Of a stretch of DNA of 64,000 nt, positions 28,201 through 37,800 are shown in pieces (within the stretch, counting starts at the first letter, position 1; each line of letters opens with the position of its first letter). The stretch lies in contig JBAXTE010000009.1 in assembly GCA_037130365.1 (NCBI GenBank), forward strand, positions 56,335 to 120,334. Reading direction: 5' to 3'. The stretch comes from JBAXTE01 sp037130365. GTDB lineage: Bacteria > Bacteroidota > Bacteroidia > Bacteroidales > WCHB1-69. The notes under the pieces were generated by a model, which saw only the letters and a program-made list of their open reading frames with translations, did not search any database and was not told the origin of the DNA. The position numbers and the translations under genes are program-made.

Positions 28201-29838
28201 ATTTACTGTATATTTTAATCTACAAATTGAATTTAAACCCCATGTAGCAGTAGGTATTGTACCGCCAGAAGCACCAATACCATGTTCATAAGCTCCATTT
28301 ATTGCAATTTGTCCTGAATTTACTATAGAATTTGCAGAAAGTTTCAATGTGCCATTTACTGTTAAATCTACTCCTGTGCCATCAGCAATTGTTAATATTC
28401 CACCATTTACAGTTAATTGTCCTCCAGAATTAATAGTTGCTTCATCTATAGACACTGCAGCTGTAACACTAACATTATGACCATTTTGAATTGTAATAGT
28501 GCTGCTTGTATATGACGGAGTGTATGCAGCTGGTTTCCAATTTATACCATCGGCACTACATTCCCATGTTGTTGGAGCATTCCAATTCCCAGTTGCAATA
28601 GATCGATACATTGCAATCGCTGGTACTATTTGCCCAGTTGACAATATTGCTGCTGTACCATCAAATCCAGTGAATGAAATTTGTGCTAATTGATCAGCCG
28701 TTAGTCCACTTGAAGTGCTACCAACGAATATTTTTCCAGCAGTTCCTGTTGTACCAGCAGGACCTGTCCATCCTGTAATAGTTAGTGTTTTACCACTCGT
28801 CCAAGTTCCAGCTCCACTCGAAAAACTTAATGCATGAATTCCAGTTCCAAGAGCAATTGTAGAGCTTTCAGTAAGTGATAATGTTCCTACTGCATCACTA
28901 AAGCCGATTGTTGCACCAGTTTTAAGTGTACCACCATTCATATTAACAGCACCAGCATCAGCTAAAACTCCACCAGTCACTCCAAGTACTAATGTGCCTC
29001 CACTTATTGTGGTACCTCCATTGTATGAATTTGACGCACCAAGAGATATTGAACCAGTTGAAGTACTTGCTATTGTCAAACTCGAACCAACCCCGCTTAT
29101 GACACCATTTAAAGCATAAGTGCCAGCACCACCAATAGTTATTGTTCGTGCAACACCGCTACCAAGGGAGACTAAGTCTGTAAAAGTGAAACCACCTGTA
29201 CCTGCTGCTACGTTTACAGCATCACCAAATTGAAAATTATTAGTAATATTAATGCCTCCAGTATATTTGCCCGTTAGATCTCTAGCGGAGCTAGAAGATG
29301 CAGTTAATGCGCCACCATTTATAGTTAAAATTCCTCCGGATCCCAATGCATTAACTCCTCCAATTACCATAGTACCAGCATTTATTGTAAACCCACCTGG
29401 ATAAGCATTGCCATTAGAGCTAATAAGTACTCCACTCCCGTTTTTAATGATTCCTGTTCCTGCAGCAGTAGAAATACTCTGACCTGCAAGATTTAACGTC
29501 ATACCACTAGCAACTGAAATTGGAATTTTTGTTCCGTTGGTAGTTAATGTTCCAGCTGCAGTAAATGTTACATTTTGGTTTGCGGTTATTCCAGTTACGC
29601 CCGTTGAAACAAATGTTACTGTACTGGTAGCAACATCAAACACTGCAATATCGTTACTTACCCACAATGTATTGTATGTTCCACCACTAGTAAGTGCCCA
29701 TTGATTTGCGGATGTCCACGTTCCTGTACCTTTCCAAAATCGAATTGTTTGCCCAGAACTTAAAAAAGGCGTAAGCAAAATAATGACAATTGCAATGTTG
29801 GCATTAAGCGATTTGAATAAAACAAATTTATTTTTCAT
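25222..29838 (-). CDS. giant T9SS cargo with autotransporter-type beta-strand repeats
   Basis: 1538 residues with a signal peptide (cleavage near SSGQ). Residues 30 to about 1000 are Gly/Thr/Ser/Asn-rich repeats that resemble the passenger-associated transport repeat of type V autotransporters (NGSGVLISSNG, then FTINAGTMVIGG, then ISGGTLVLG), which form a beta-helix. Around 1100-1350 is a compact domain (WNLVGNPYPSAIDWDAASGW) commonly seen before sorting domains. The last 80 residues are a type A T9SS domain (SYFPNPFTSEVKVEVKN, then IYDIFGTKVYTK, then LATGVYGIEF, ending SKIVKK). There is no beta-barrel, so export is by T9SS. Probable surface adhesin. A 62-residue peptide gene follows after 7 bases. 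Confidence 0.88.
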   Translation of the reverse strand: MKNKFVLFKSLNANIAIVIILLTPFLSSGQTIRFWKGTGTWTSANQWALTSGGTYNTLWVSNDIAVFDVATSTVTFVSTGVTGITANQNVTFTAAGTLTTNGTKIPISVASGMTLNLAGQSISTAAGTGIIKNGSGVLISSNGNAYPGGFTINAGTMVIGGVNALGSGGILTINGGALTASSSSARDLTGKYTGGINITNNFQFGDAVNVAAGTGGFTFTDLVSLGSGVARTITIGGAGTYALNGVISGVGSSLTIASTSTGSISLGASNSYNGGTTISGGTLVLGVTGGVLADAGAVNMNGGTLKTGATIGFSDAVGTLSLTESSTIALGTGIHALSFSSGAGTWTSGKTLTITGWTGPAGTTGTAGKIFVGSTSSGLTADQLAQISFTGFDGTAAILSTGQIVPAIAMYRSIATGNWNAPTTWECSADGINWKPAAYTPSYTSSTITIQNGHNVSVTAAVSIDEATINSGGQLTVNGGILTIADGTGVDLTVNGTLKLSANSIVNSGQIAINGAYEHGIGASGGTIPTATWGLNSICRLKYTVNSTSTPTGLSQIFGKLEIDCASQTSNLIITPTNVKTEFKVISGVVEIQSLVIDGNYYQTGGTVKDRAATGTTSANIKGSYTIEGGTFIITDANGSANAVTLTIDGACNLTSGTFIFANTSATSGIGFFVLKGITTIGSGITFSGYIPTTTGFYFNKATPGNTTLNISHPFSSGTIRNCFYYNTTNITSINENYFGTTAQTTVNGSFTTPASGYAAWPISSTLINNLTINNSAGVTLSTAKTVNGTLFMTQGALALGSFALSYGTTATLNYDGTTAQTIGSAEWPATFAKNVTITNNSIGGVTLNENKTYNIGGTTTVNGNLNLSTFNISGTGAFSLASGGTIASGFATDGFGNFGDNTKGSIRVSGLRSMSTSGNYILNGSGTYQNSGTNMPSTVNNLSIINSLGVTLSQNTTVNGALALTTGALTVNPLINLTVGGTTTLGNAQCLIIKSNSTSSGSFIDHGFSGSGTAIVERWVSNNGNQRWEYISSPITTASSALFTSSIHGLRYANEPTNTWVRIDNATPQTLTIFKGYTRSYQATNDGENTAVNFVGSLNTGSQSIGLTYTATAPGTNHGWNLVGNPYPSAIDWDAASGWTKSNIDGAIYFRKNGTACTYLKDAATGGASNIIPPMQAFWVRVSANSTLTCTDAVRVHVAIPAYKTTPENTLHLTVSTNGKSGLSDDTYIRFKDYATDVFDNSCDAFKMFAEDAAFPQIYTISGTDTLAINSLSALTSDRVIPLMFKSTAVGTFTLAAELVSSFANSGYYVFLKDKETGTIQNLSENPHYQFSTSTMKGNDRFEVQFKSNTTPLPIDLISFDAKCVNNQVALNWSTASEVNNDFFSIERSKDVLNWDLVEKIHGAGNSNHLINYSSKDVETTGGTSYYRLKQTDFDGKTVTYSPVTVTCADNSTQTSVSYFPNPFTSEVKVEVKNSTSKTAIVTIYDIFGTKVYTKILNIDSHADKSITLNLSDLATGVYGIEFRSATYSNISKIVKK

Positions 29839-29950
29839 AAAAATTTAAAGATTTATTTTTAGGTATTTGAACGTGAACTTATTTTATATTTCGATATTAA
29901 CAATAAAATTATGATAATTATGTAAAAGTAGTATAGTTTAAAAATTTCGC

Positions 29951-29996
29951 CCCATCCAATATGTTCTGATACGCAAATCAGAACATATTGGATGGG
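29951..29996. repeat. perfect 20-bp inverted repeat with 6-base loop
   Basis: Arms 29951-29970 and 29977-29996 are perfectly complementary (CCCATCCAATATGTTCTGAT), with loop ACGCAA. It lies between two divergent genes, where a terminator is not expected. There is no T-run on either side. Confidence 0.85.
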
Positions 29997-30143
29997 TAAA
30001 ATAACATTATTTTAATAAATAAAGAGTAAAAAGGGTTTAATCTAAAATATTAAAATATTATTTTCAATTAAATGAGTGAGTAGGAAAATTTGATTTTCAT
30101 GGATATATTTGAAAATATGTTAATCAGCATTTTATAAATTAAG

Positions 30144-30151
30144 TACTTTTG
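30144..30151 (+). promoter_or_regulatory. -7 box before the MutS-like gene
   Basis: TACTTTTG, only 9 bases before the ATG, so the transcript would have a leader of a few bases. No TTG lies at the -33 position. Confidence 0.45.
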
Positions 30152-30160
30152 TGAAAAAAA

Positions 30161-31960
30161 ATGGATCAATCTGCATACAATAAATACATCAAAAATATAT
30201 CAACCATTGAAGTTGATTTGAAAAAGGTAACAAAACTGAATAAATATTTTTACTTTATTCGATTGTTTGCTTTTAGTTTGATAATAACGTTCCTTGTTTT
30301 GTTTTTAAAGTTCGATTATAATCTTGTCCATTTAGTAATTTCTGGAGTTAGCTTAGTTTTGTTCCTATTTGTTTTAAAAATTAACTTCAAATCAACGTAT
30401 AAAGAAAGTTTTCTATCAAATCAGTTGATTGTAAATAAAAATGAACTGAATTTTTTGGCTCACAATTATCAATTTAGCAATGCTGGTGATGAGTATAAAA
30501 ATTTAAACCCTCATTTAGCAGATGATTTTGATTTGTTTGGACAAGGTTCTATGTTTCAATATCTTAATAGATGCTCCACAAAGATTGGAAAAACTAAATT
30601 TGCTGAAAGTTTGTGTAAACCAGTGCTAAATGGCGATGTAATTCTCCAAAAACAACAGGCAATCAATGAGTTATCTAAAAACATTGATTTTATTCAGAAT
30701 TTTCAAACGCATGGAATGTTTATTAACGAAACTGGTATTGAAGTTTCAAGTATTCAAAGTTGGTTAAAGGAATCGGTTGGTAGCACAAAATTTTTGAAAA
30801 GTGCTGTCATTGCCTTTCCATTATTAAACATTGCGTGGATTACTTTAATTATTTTAGGTGTTTTTACAGTTAACTCTTTACTGTTTCCGCTGATGATTTC
30901 TCTATTAGTAATTTTCTTTAATAAGCACATGCTAGATTTGGCTCATAATCGCTTAAGTAAAACAGCCAAAACTTTTGAAAAATATACTACGTTAATTAAA
31001 TTAATTGAAGATGAAGAGTTTGCATCACCCTTATTGAAGGATTTGAAACAAAAATTGACTTGCAACGACCTTAAAGCGAGTCATTCTTTGAAATTGTTAT
31101 TTAATCTTTTGAATAATTTCGATATCAGATATAATGTAATCGTTTCATTTTTGCTGAATTCGCTTGTGATTTTTGATCTTCAGATTTTTCTACGTCTCGA
31201 AAAGTGGAAACAAAAAAATAAAGATTCAGTAACTTCTTGGTTTTCTGTATTATCTGAAATCGATGCATTGATGAGCTACAGCGTCTTTGCGTTCAATAAT
31301 AGAAGTTTAGTGACAGTTCCTACAATTTCAGAAAAGCAATTTATCATCGATGGAACAGATTTAGGTCATCCACTTTTGCATCCATCTATCAGAATAAACA
31401 ATTCTGTAATAATAGCAGGTTCTCCGTCAGTAATTATTATAACAGGCGCTAATATGGCTGGAAAGAGCACGTTTTTAAGAACATTGTCTGTGAATTTAAT
31501 CTTAGCCATGAATGGAGCTCCTGTGTGTGCCAAAGATTTTATATTCTCCCCTTGTGATATTATGTCGAGTATAAAAATTCAAGATTCATTATCGAATCAG
31601 GAATCGTACTTCTATGCTGAATTACTGCGGATTAAGGAAATTATTAGTCATGTAAAAGTGCAGCCAAAAACACTGGTGATTTTAGATGAAATTCTTCGAG
31701 GTACAAATACAAAAGATAAACAATTGGGTTCGTTGGGTTTGTTGGAAAAGTTAATCAATCTTGAGGCAATTGCTATTATTGCTACACACGATTTGGAAAT
31801 TGGCCAACTTGAAAAGAAGTTTCCCGAAATCGTCGCCAATTACTGCTTTGAAGTGGAACTTCAGAACGATCAGTTGATCTTTGATTACAAGCTAAAAAAG
31901 GGAATAAGCAGCAAGTTAAACGCCTCCTTCTTAATGAAGAAGATGGAAATTATTGATTGA
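30161..31960 (+). CDS. membrane-anchored MutS-family ATPase
   Basis: 599 residues. Two membrane helices lie near residues 30-75 (FSLIITFLVLFLKF and VSLVLFLFVLKI), with a further hydrophobic pair near 220-250. The C-terminal 200 residues are a MutS-type ABC ATPase: Walker A GANMAGKST (429-437), signature region QESYFYAELLRIKEI, Walker B LVILDEILRGTN, and the switch ATHDLEIG. The mismatch-recognition domain and its Phe-x-Glu are absent, so it is not the repair MutS. Bacteroidota carry several of these anchored MutS-like proteins, and their function is unknown. It probably acts at the inner membrane. Confidence 0.85.
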   Translation: MDQSAYNKYIKNISTIEVDLKKVTKLNKYFYFIRLFAFSLIITFLVLFLKFDYNLVHLVISGVSLVLFLFVLKINFKSTYKESFLSNQLIVNKNELNFLAHNYQFSNAGDEYKNLNPHLADDFDLFGQGSMFQYLNRCSTKIGKTKFAESLCKPVLNGDVILQKQQAINELSKNIDFIQNFQTHGMFINETGIEVSSIQSWLKESVGSTKFLKSAVIAFPLLNIAWITLIILGVFTVNSLLFPLMISLLVIFFNKHMLDLAHNRLSKTAKTFEKYTTLIKLIEDEEFASPLLKDLKQKLTCNDLKASHSLKLLFNLLNNFDIRYNVIVSFLLNSLVIFDLQIFLRLEKWKQKNKDSVTSWFSVLSEIDALMSYSVFAFNNRSLVTVPTISEKQFIIDGTDLGHPLLHPSIRINNSVIIAGSPSVIIITGANMAGKSTFLRTLSVNLILAMNGAPVCAKDFIFSPCDIMSSIKIQDSLSNQESYFYAELLRIKEIISHVKVQPKTLVILDEILRGTNTKDKQLGSLGLLEKLINLEAIAIIATHDLEIGQLEKKFPEIVANYCFEVELQNDQLIFDYKLKKGISSKLNASFLMKKMEIID

Positions 31961-32037
31961 TTTGAATTCAAAGTTATAATATTACTAGTTTTAATGCAAA
32001 AAAGGGATGAATTCTTTTCCAAGATTAAAAAACTAAG

Positions 32038-32045
32038 TATATTTG
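32038..32045 (+). promoter_or_regulatory. -7 box before the metallopeptidase gene
   Basis: TATATTTG fits TAnnTTTG, 47 bases before the ATG. The -33 position reads TTTT rather than TTG. Confidence 0.45.
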
Positions 32046-32092
32046 TAGAAACTTAATCTACTTATTTTTTATACCATAAAAATTCAAATACC

Positions 32093-33646
32093 ATGAAATC
32101 ATTTAAGCTATTATTTTTTGTAATTATTGCTCTGGTATCATCACAAACCAATTGTTTCTCGCAGTTTAATGAAGGTGACTCCGCAAAATTTTGGTCTGTA
32201 ACGTATAACGATTGGCCTCCATTAATCGGATCTCCACAACGAGAGGTGAGTGCTGTATGTAAAAAAGTGGGAAGTCATTGTTATGTTTTTGTCGAAAAGA
32301 CTGCTCCACAGCCCACTCAATCGAGCATTGATGCATTAGTAAATGATTTCGACAACCATTATTTTGATTCGCTGACTTCTGTTTACGGTCCAGTTCCAAA
32401 TGTTTTTGATAATGATCCTAAAATATGTATTCTTGTATTTAATGAAACTGATTGGGCGGGATATTTTGATCCAGGTCAGCAAATGCCAGATACTATGGTT
32501 TATCGTATTTGGAACCGACACAGCAATCAACGAGAAATTATTTATGTGTCTGCTGGTGCGTTTTCTATAGCTAACGAAATTGTTACGCACGAGTTTGGAC
32601 ACATGTTGCATTGGCAACAAGATCATTCTCCTGAACCCATTTTAAATCCTGTAAAATACTGGGAAGATGCTTGGGTTGATGAGGGATTTTCGACTTTTGC
32701 CGCAATTTATTTAACCGAAAATATCTATCAGCATAACGTAATGGATAATGAAGCCTTTTTTGCAACAAATCCTGATAAACCGCTAATTTATTTCTCTGAT
32801 TATAACCAAGTGAAACTTTTTATGCTGTTTATGTATGAGCATTATGGTCGTTGGAATTATATTTCTTCGTTAATTAGCAACCAATTAAATGGAATAGCAG
32901 GAGTTAACAGCACTTTAAATCAGTTGGGCTATACTACTACTTTTGATGATGCATTTGAGCAATGGACAATTGCCAATTACGTGGATGATTCGTTGTATGC
33001 TGAAGGAAAATATTCGTATGCTCATTACAATTTTCCAGCAGCAAATATTGAAACAATTCATGCTGTTTTTCCAACTAATATAATGACGAAAACAGTAAAT
33101 CCTTTTGGTTCTGATTATGTGGTTTTTTCTTCTGCCACTCCAAAATCAATCGTAGTTGATTTTTCGGGACAAACAGATTCGAAGTATAGAGTTGATTTTA
33201 TTTTGAAGAATACAATTGCTAATCAAATAGATACCATTATTCGGATGCCTCTTGATGCTTTTAATCATGGTACATTTAATATTGATAGCTTGGGCACCAC
33301 ATTCAACAAAGCCATTATGGTGATAATGAATCTCGATTCGTCGATTCAAGAAAATAGTGTTGCTTCCTATACCTATTCTGCAACCTTAAATACCGCAATT
33401 GAGAAAAATGAATTGCATACTAAATTATCGATTTTTCCAAATCCTACAGCTACGATCCTTAATGTCTCTACTCGAAACAATCTTTGGTCGCAACTAGAAA
33501 TCAGAGACGTACAAGGCCGATTACAATGGAGTGAATCGTTTTTTAATTCATCTACTATTGATTTAAGTAGTTTTGCAAAAGGAGTTTATTTTATAAGTGT
33601 GATAAATTCAAATGGAGTTAATAAGGAGAAGTTTGTAGTAAATTAG
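32093..33646 (+). CDS. secreted zinc metallopeptidase with T9SS sorting domain
   Basis: 517 residues: a signal peptide (cleavage near NCFSQ), then a catalytic domain with HEFGH (residues 166-170, in EIVTHEFGHMLHW) and a downstream DEGFS (Glu197), the arrangement of gluzincin-type peptidases such as the M30 (hyicolysin-like) group. The C-terminal 75 residues are a type A T9SS domain (SIFPNPTATILNVS, then EIRDVQGRLQW, then FAKGVYFISV, ending EKFVVN). It should be exported to the surface or medium. Exact peptidase family is uncertain. It has a solitary promoter box and a convergent terminator downstream. Confidence 0.87.
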   Translation: MKSFKLLFFVIIALVSSQTNCFSQFNEGDSAKFWSVTYNDWPPLIGSPQREVSAVCKKVGSHCYVFVEKTAPQPTQSSIDALVNDFDNHYFDSLTSVYGPVPNVFDNDPKICILVFNETDWAGYFDPGQQMPDTMVYRIWNRHSNQREIIYVSAGAFSIANEIVTHEFGHMLHWQQDHSPEPILNPVKYWEDAWVDEGFSTFAAIYLTENIYQHNVMDNEAFFATNPDKPLIYFSDYNQVKLFMLFMYEHYGRWNYISSLISNQLNGIAGVNSTLNQLGYTTTFDDAFEQWTIANYVDDSLYAEGKYSYAHYNFPAANIETIHAVFPTNIMTKTVNPFGSDYVVFSSATPKSIVVDFSGQTDSKYRVDFILKNTIANQIDTIIRMPLDAFNHGTFNIDSLGTTFNKAIMVIMNLDSSIQENSVASYTYSATLNTAIEKNELHTKLSIFPNPTATILNVSTRNNLWSQLEIRDVQGRLQWSESFFNSSTIDLSSFAKGVYFISVINSNGVNKEKFVVN

Positions 33647-33745
33647 TGCTTCCAGAAAACTCCTTTTTTAAGTTTACTCCGAAAAATAAATTTGCCCCTT
33701 ATACAAAGAATCTATCGGAATCCTAAATACACTTATTTAAAACAC

Positions 33746-33798
33746 TGATATTCAATGTTTCACCCTTAAGGGACGGGGCGAAAAAACGTTGAATATCA
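33746..33798. terminator. bidirectional hairpin between metallopeptidase and tsaD
   Basis: Arms 33746-33760 and 33784-33798 pair over 15 bp with one G-T wobble (TGATATTCAATGTTT). The loop contains CCCTTAAGGG and GGGGCG. It lies between two convergent genes, as expected for a shared terminator. A T-run is present only as part of the stem. Confidence 0.6.
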
Positions 33799-33801
33799 AT
33801 A

Positions 33802-34857
33802 TTATAGACTTTTCGGAGTGGACTCAGTTTTAAGAATTGAGATTTTTTGTCGAGTATATGGACGGATTTCTTGGGAAGAAAATTCAGCATTCAAATACTT
33901 AAAATAACCAGCAATTGCAATCATTGCAGCATTATCTGTTGTAAATTCAAATGGAGGTATAAAAATCTCTGCACCAATATTATGACCCATATCAACTAAT
34001 GCTTTTCTTATAGCTGAATTAGCCGAGACACCTCCAGCTACAGCAATTGTTTTTATTTGATATTTTTCGGATGCTAACACTACTTTTTTTATCAAACTAT
34101 TCACGATTGCAAACTGAATTGAAGCACATAAATCGGCTAAATTTTCTTCAATAAACGAAGGATTTTCTTTTAGTCGATCGCGAAGAAAATAAAGAAAAGA
34201 GGTTTTTAATCCACTAAAACTATAATCAAGTCCAGAAATATGAGCTTCAGAAAATTTGAAAGCTTTTGGATTTCCGTTTACAGCATATTTGTCAATTAGT
34301 GGACCTCCTGGATAAGGAAGCCCTAATATTTTTGCCGATTTATCGAAAGCCTCACCAGCAGCATCATCAATTGTTCTACCCACGATTTCCATTTCAAAAT
34401 AATTTTTCACGATTGAAATTTGAGTATGACCACCAGAAACGGTGAGGCATAAAAATGGAAAATCAGGCGTTTTCTTAATATTTTCGGGAAATTGAATAAA
34501 GTGAGCCAAAATATGCCCTTGCATGTGATCAATTTCAACAAGTGGGACGTTTAGAGCCATAGCAAACGATTTTGCAAAAGAAGAACCAACCAAAAGTGAC
34601 CCCAACAATCCTGGTCCTCGAGTATAAGCGATTGCACTTATCTGGTTTTTTGTTATATTTGCTTCCTTAATAGCGGTATCGACTACTGGAATAATATTTT
34701 GTTGATGTGCACGAGAAGCAAGTTCGGGAACAACTCCACCAAATTTTTGGTGTACTTTTTGCCCAGCAATCACGTTTGATAATAAAACATTATCTTTGAT
34801 GATTGATGCTGATGTGTCATCACAAGATGATTCGATACCTAAAATATAAATACTCAT
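33802..34857 (-). CDS. tsaD: tRNA N6-adenosine threonylcarbamoyltransferase
   Basis: 351 residues from the ATG at 34857 (N-terminus MSIYILGIESSCDDTSA, the classical TsaD start). The open frame runs 29 codons further upstream but would then overlap the divergent tamB. TsaD transfers the threonylcarbamoyl group to A37 of ANN-decoding tRNAs. Visible are the metal ligands in DHMQGHILAHF, the ATP-binding VSGGHTQI, the GEAFDK block and GVSANSAIRKAL. It is an essential cytoplasmic enzyme. Its start is only 10 bases from the tamB start on the other strand. Confidence 0.95.
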   Translation of the reverse strand: MSIYILGIESSCDDTSASIIKDNVLLSNVIAGQKVHQKFGGVVPELASRAHQQNIIPVVDTAIKEANITKNQISAIAYTRGPGLLGSLLVGSSFAKSFAMALNVPLVEIDHMQGHILAHFIQFPENIKKTPDFPFLCLTVSGGHTQISIVKNYFEMEIVGRTIDDAAGEAFDKSAKILGLPYPGGPLIDKYAVNGNPKAFKFSEAHISGLDYSFSGLKTSFLYFLRDRLKENPSFIEENLADLCASIQFAIVNSLIKKVVLASEKYQIKTIAVAGGVSANSAIRKALVDMGHNIGAEIFIPPFEFTTDNAAMIAIAGYFKYLNAEFSSQEIRPYTRQKISILKTESTPKSL

Positions 34858-34867
34858 TGAATTGATT

Positions 34868-37800
34868 TTGAAACGCAAAATTATAAAAAAAATAGGAACA
34901 ATTGTCGTTTGGTCGATTGGAAGCATTTTATTGGATTTGATCATATTAATCCTGTTAATGTTAATTCCTTCGGTGCAAACATTTGTAGCTCAGCAACTTG
35001 CTCTCTATTTTTCGAACGAATTACATGTGAAAATTAACATTGAGCGCATCTATATTTCTCCATCTCTTGATGTGGTTATGAATAAAGTGTATATCTCTGA
35101 CCAACATTATAATCCAATGATTGTCAGTGAAAAAATGATAGTAGATATCACGAATTTTAACCCGGTAGAAAAAACACTATCCATTAGAAATATCTTATTA
35201 AATGAACCCGAAATATATTTAAAAAAATATGCCACCGATAGCGTCATAAATCTTCAATTTATTGTTGATTATTTTTCATCAAAAGATACAATTCAGCAAA
35301 ATAAAAAATGGACGATAAAATCAAGTTCATTTTCACTCGAAAATGCGCACTTTTGTTTCGATAATTTCCACAAACTTCCATTAGTTAATCCAAAAAATAT
35401 TGATTTTAATCGCTTAAACATTAGAAAAATTAATGCAAAATTTTCTTCTATTGCTATTCTTCAAGATACCATAAAAGGGAATATTGATCACTTTTCGATG
35501 ATTGATAGTAGTGGCTTTTGGATCAAAAAACTGAGTGGAAAAGCATTGTTTTGTAATGGAAAAATTCAACTAGATAGAATGGCCTTAGAGACGCCAAATT
35601 CAAAATTGTATGCTAATATGGCTGTGTCTTATAATCAAAGCTCAGATTTTGAGGATTTTACGAATCGTGTGTTTTTTAATATTAAGATATTTAATTCTTC
35701 GGTAAACACAAAAGATATTTCTTTTTTCATGAAAGACAGTGGATTATTTGAGAATAAAATTAAGCTAAAAGCACATATCAGTGGTTCACTTAATCAGTTA
35801 TCTATCAAAGAAATGGTCGTTAGCTTTGGTTCTAAATCATCGTTAAGTGGAAATGTAACTATTCATGAAATTTTGCAACCAGATAAAATTAAAATTGATG
35901 GATTTATCTCAAATTTATCGACAAATATAGAAGACATTCAGCAAATAAAATTACCAAAAAATAAATCGATTAAATTACCTACTGAAATAGCTAAGATTGG
36001 GAAAATTGTTGCCAAAGGAAAATTTAATGGAACGTTGCAAAATTTTACTTCAAAGGTTGACTTAACAACGAGTGCAGGTTCCGTAGGGTGTGACATTTTA
36101 TTTAACACTCACAACAAAAAAGTAAGTTATACTGCGACAGTACAATCTACGAACTTTGATTTCTCCATATTTTTTCCAAATTCAGGTGTTAAAAAAACAT
36201 CCATTCACACTGACATCACTGGCACTGGATTATCAAAGAGTAATATTGATGTAAAAATAAATGGGAACATTGAGTATATTGAATACAGAGATTATGTGTT
36301 TAAAAATTCTAAAATTGACGGAAATTATTCAAATAAAATCTTTTTTGGTCATATATTAATTGATGATCCGATGTTGTTTTTAGATTTTAATGGTACGATT
36401 GATTACTCAAATAAAATTCCTAGATATCAGTTTATTGCAGATGTAGAGCATGCTAAATTAGTTGAATTACAGCTTATTAACCGACATATAAGTAGTCAGT
36501 TATCAACTCATCTAAATGCGACAATTGAAGGTGATAAATTTGATGATTTTGTTGGAGAAGTTAAGTTCTTCGATACAAAATATTTTGAAAAAGATAAAAT
36601 GTATGAATTAAAAAAACTAGATGTAATTTCATCATTTAGCTTAATTGGGTACCGATCGATAGATATTACTTCAGATTGGATTGATTTAACTGCGAATGGA
36701 AAATTTCAATATAGCGACTTAGGAAATGCGTTTAATTATATCTTGAAAAAGTTTCTTCCTTCATACGTACCTGAAAAAATTGGTATTGATAAACTAGTGA
36801 CAATCACTAATAATTCAAAGAAAACAACAACAAAAAGTAATAACAGTATAAGCGAACGCCGATTTTTAAGTTTTGATATCAATGTTAAAGATTCAGATCC
36901 AATAAGTGAGTTGTTTGTGCCAAGTATTAAAGCAAAGGGAAAAACATCAATTAGCGGTTTTTTAAATACAATTACACAACATATTGAATTTCAATTAAAT
37001 ACTGACACCTTGAATATCGGAGAATTAAGTTTCGAACAAATTGAAATCAAAGGAAATTCAATAGATTCATTGCTTAATTTGGATATTAATTGTAAAGAAT
37101 TTGCCCTATCGAGAAGAGATACGCTCATATTTTCAAATATTCATAGTTTAACTTCTTTGAAAAATGATAGTCTCCAATTCAGTTTATTATGGAATAACAA
37201 TAATACTGTTTCTAAACAGAGTTTAATCAATGGAATGCTCGTGTTTTCTAAGACTCCAATTATAAAGGGAACGCTCATATCATCAAATATTTATTTAAAC
37301 GATTCTCTATGGAATGTTAATCCCCGCAATAGCTTTTTTGTTGATAGTAAAAGCTTTGGGTTTAGCAATTTGCAGTTTTATTCCAAAAATAAGCAAGTTA
37401 TGTTTGATGGAATTGCTTCTCACAACCCTGATGATGTCCTGAAGGTAAAGCTTGTAGATTTTAATATATCAGAAGCAGATGAATGGACAAGTCATCGAAA
37501 CTTTGATTTAGACGGCATAGTAAATGGAGAGGTTGAACTTTCGCAAATATTTGATAAGTTCTCAATTATCACAAATCTAAAAATACTTTCCTTAGGATTA
37601 AATGGTCAAAAGCTTGGAAATGCAAATGTTGTTTCTGCATGGGACGCCCGTAAGAATGGCTTATTTGTAAATATTGATGTGTTGTACCGTGGAAATGTCG
37701 GTGAAGCAAAGCCTGTAACCATTCAAGGATATTTCTATCCTAAAAATGGTGCATTGGATTTACAAGCAGATTTGTTGAACTTCAAGCTTAAAGTAATCGA

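Larger units (their letters stand above)
29839..30160. other. 322-base divergent intergenic region
   Basis: It separates the giant T9SS cargo gene (minus) from the MutS-like gene (plus). It is AT-rich. Its only marked features are the perfect inverted repeat at 29951-29996 and the -7 box at 30144-30151. I see no gene. Confidence 0.7.

Noticed and set aside
27095..28693. Several Pro/Val-rich plus-strand frames opposite the giant T9SS gene
   Set aside because: They mirror the repetitive coding strand of the minus-strand gene and have no independent features.
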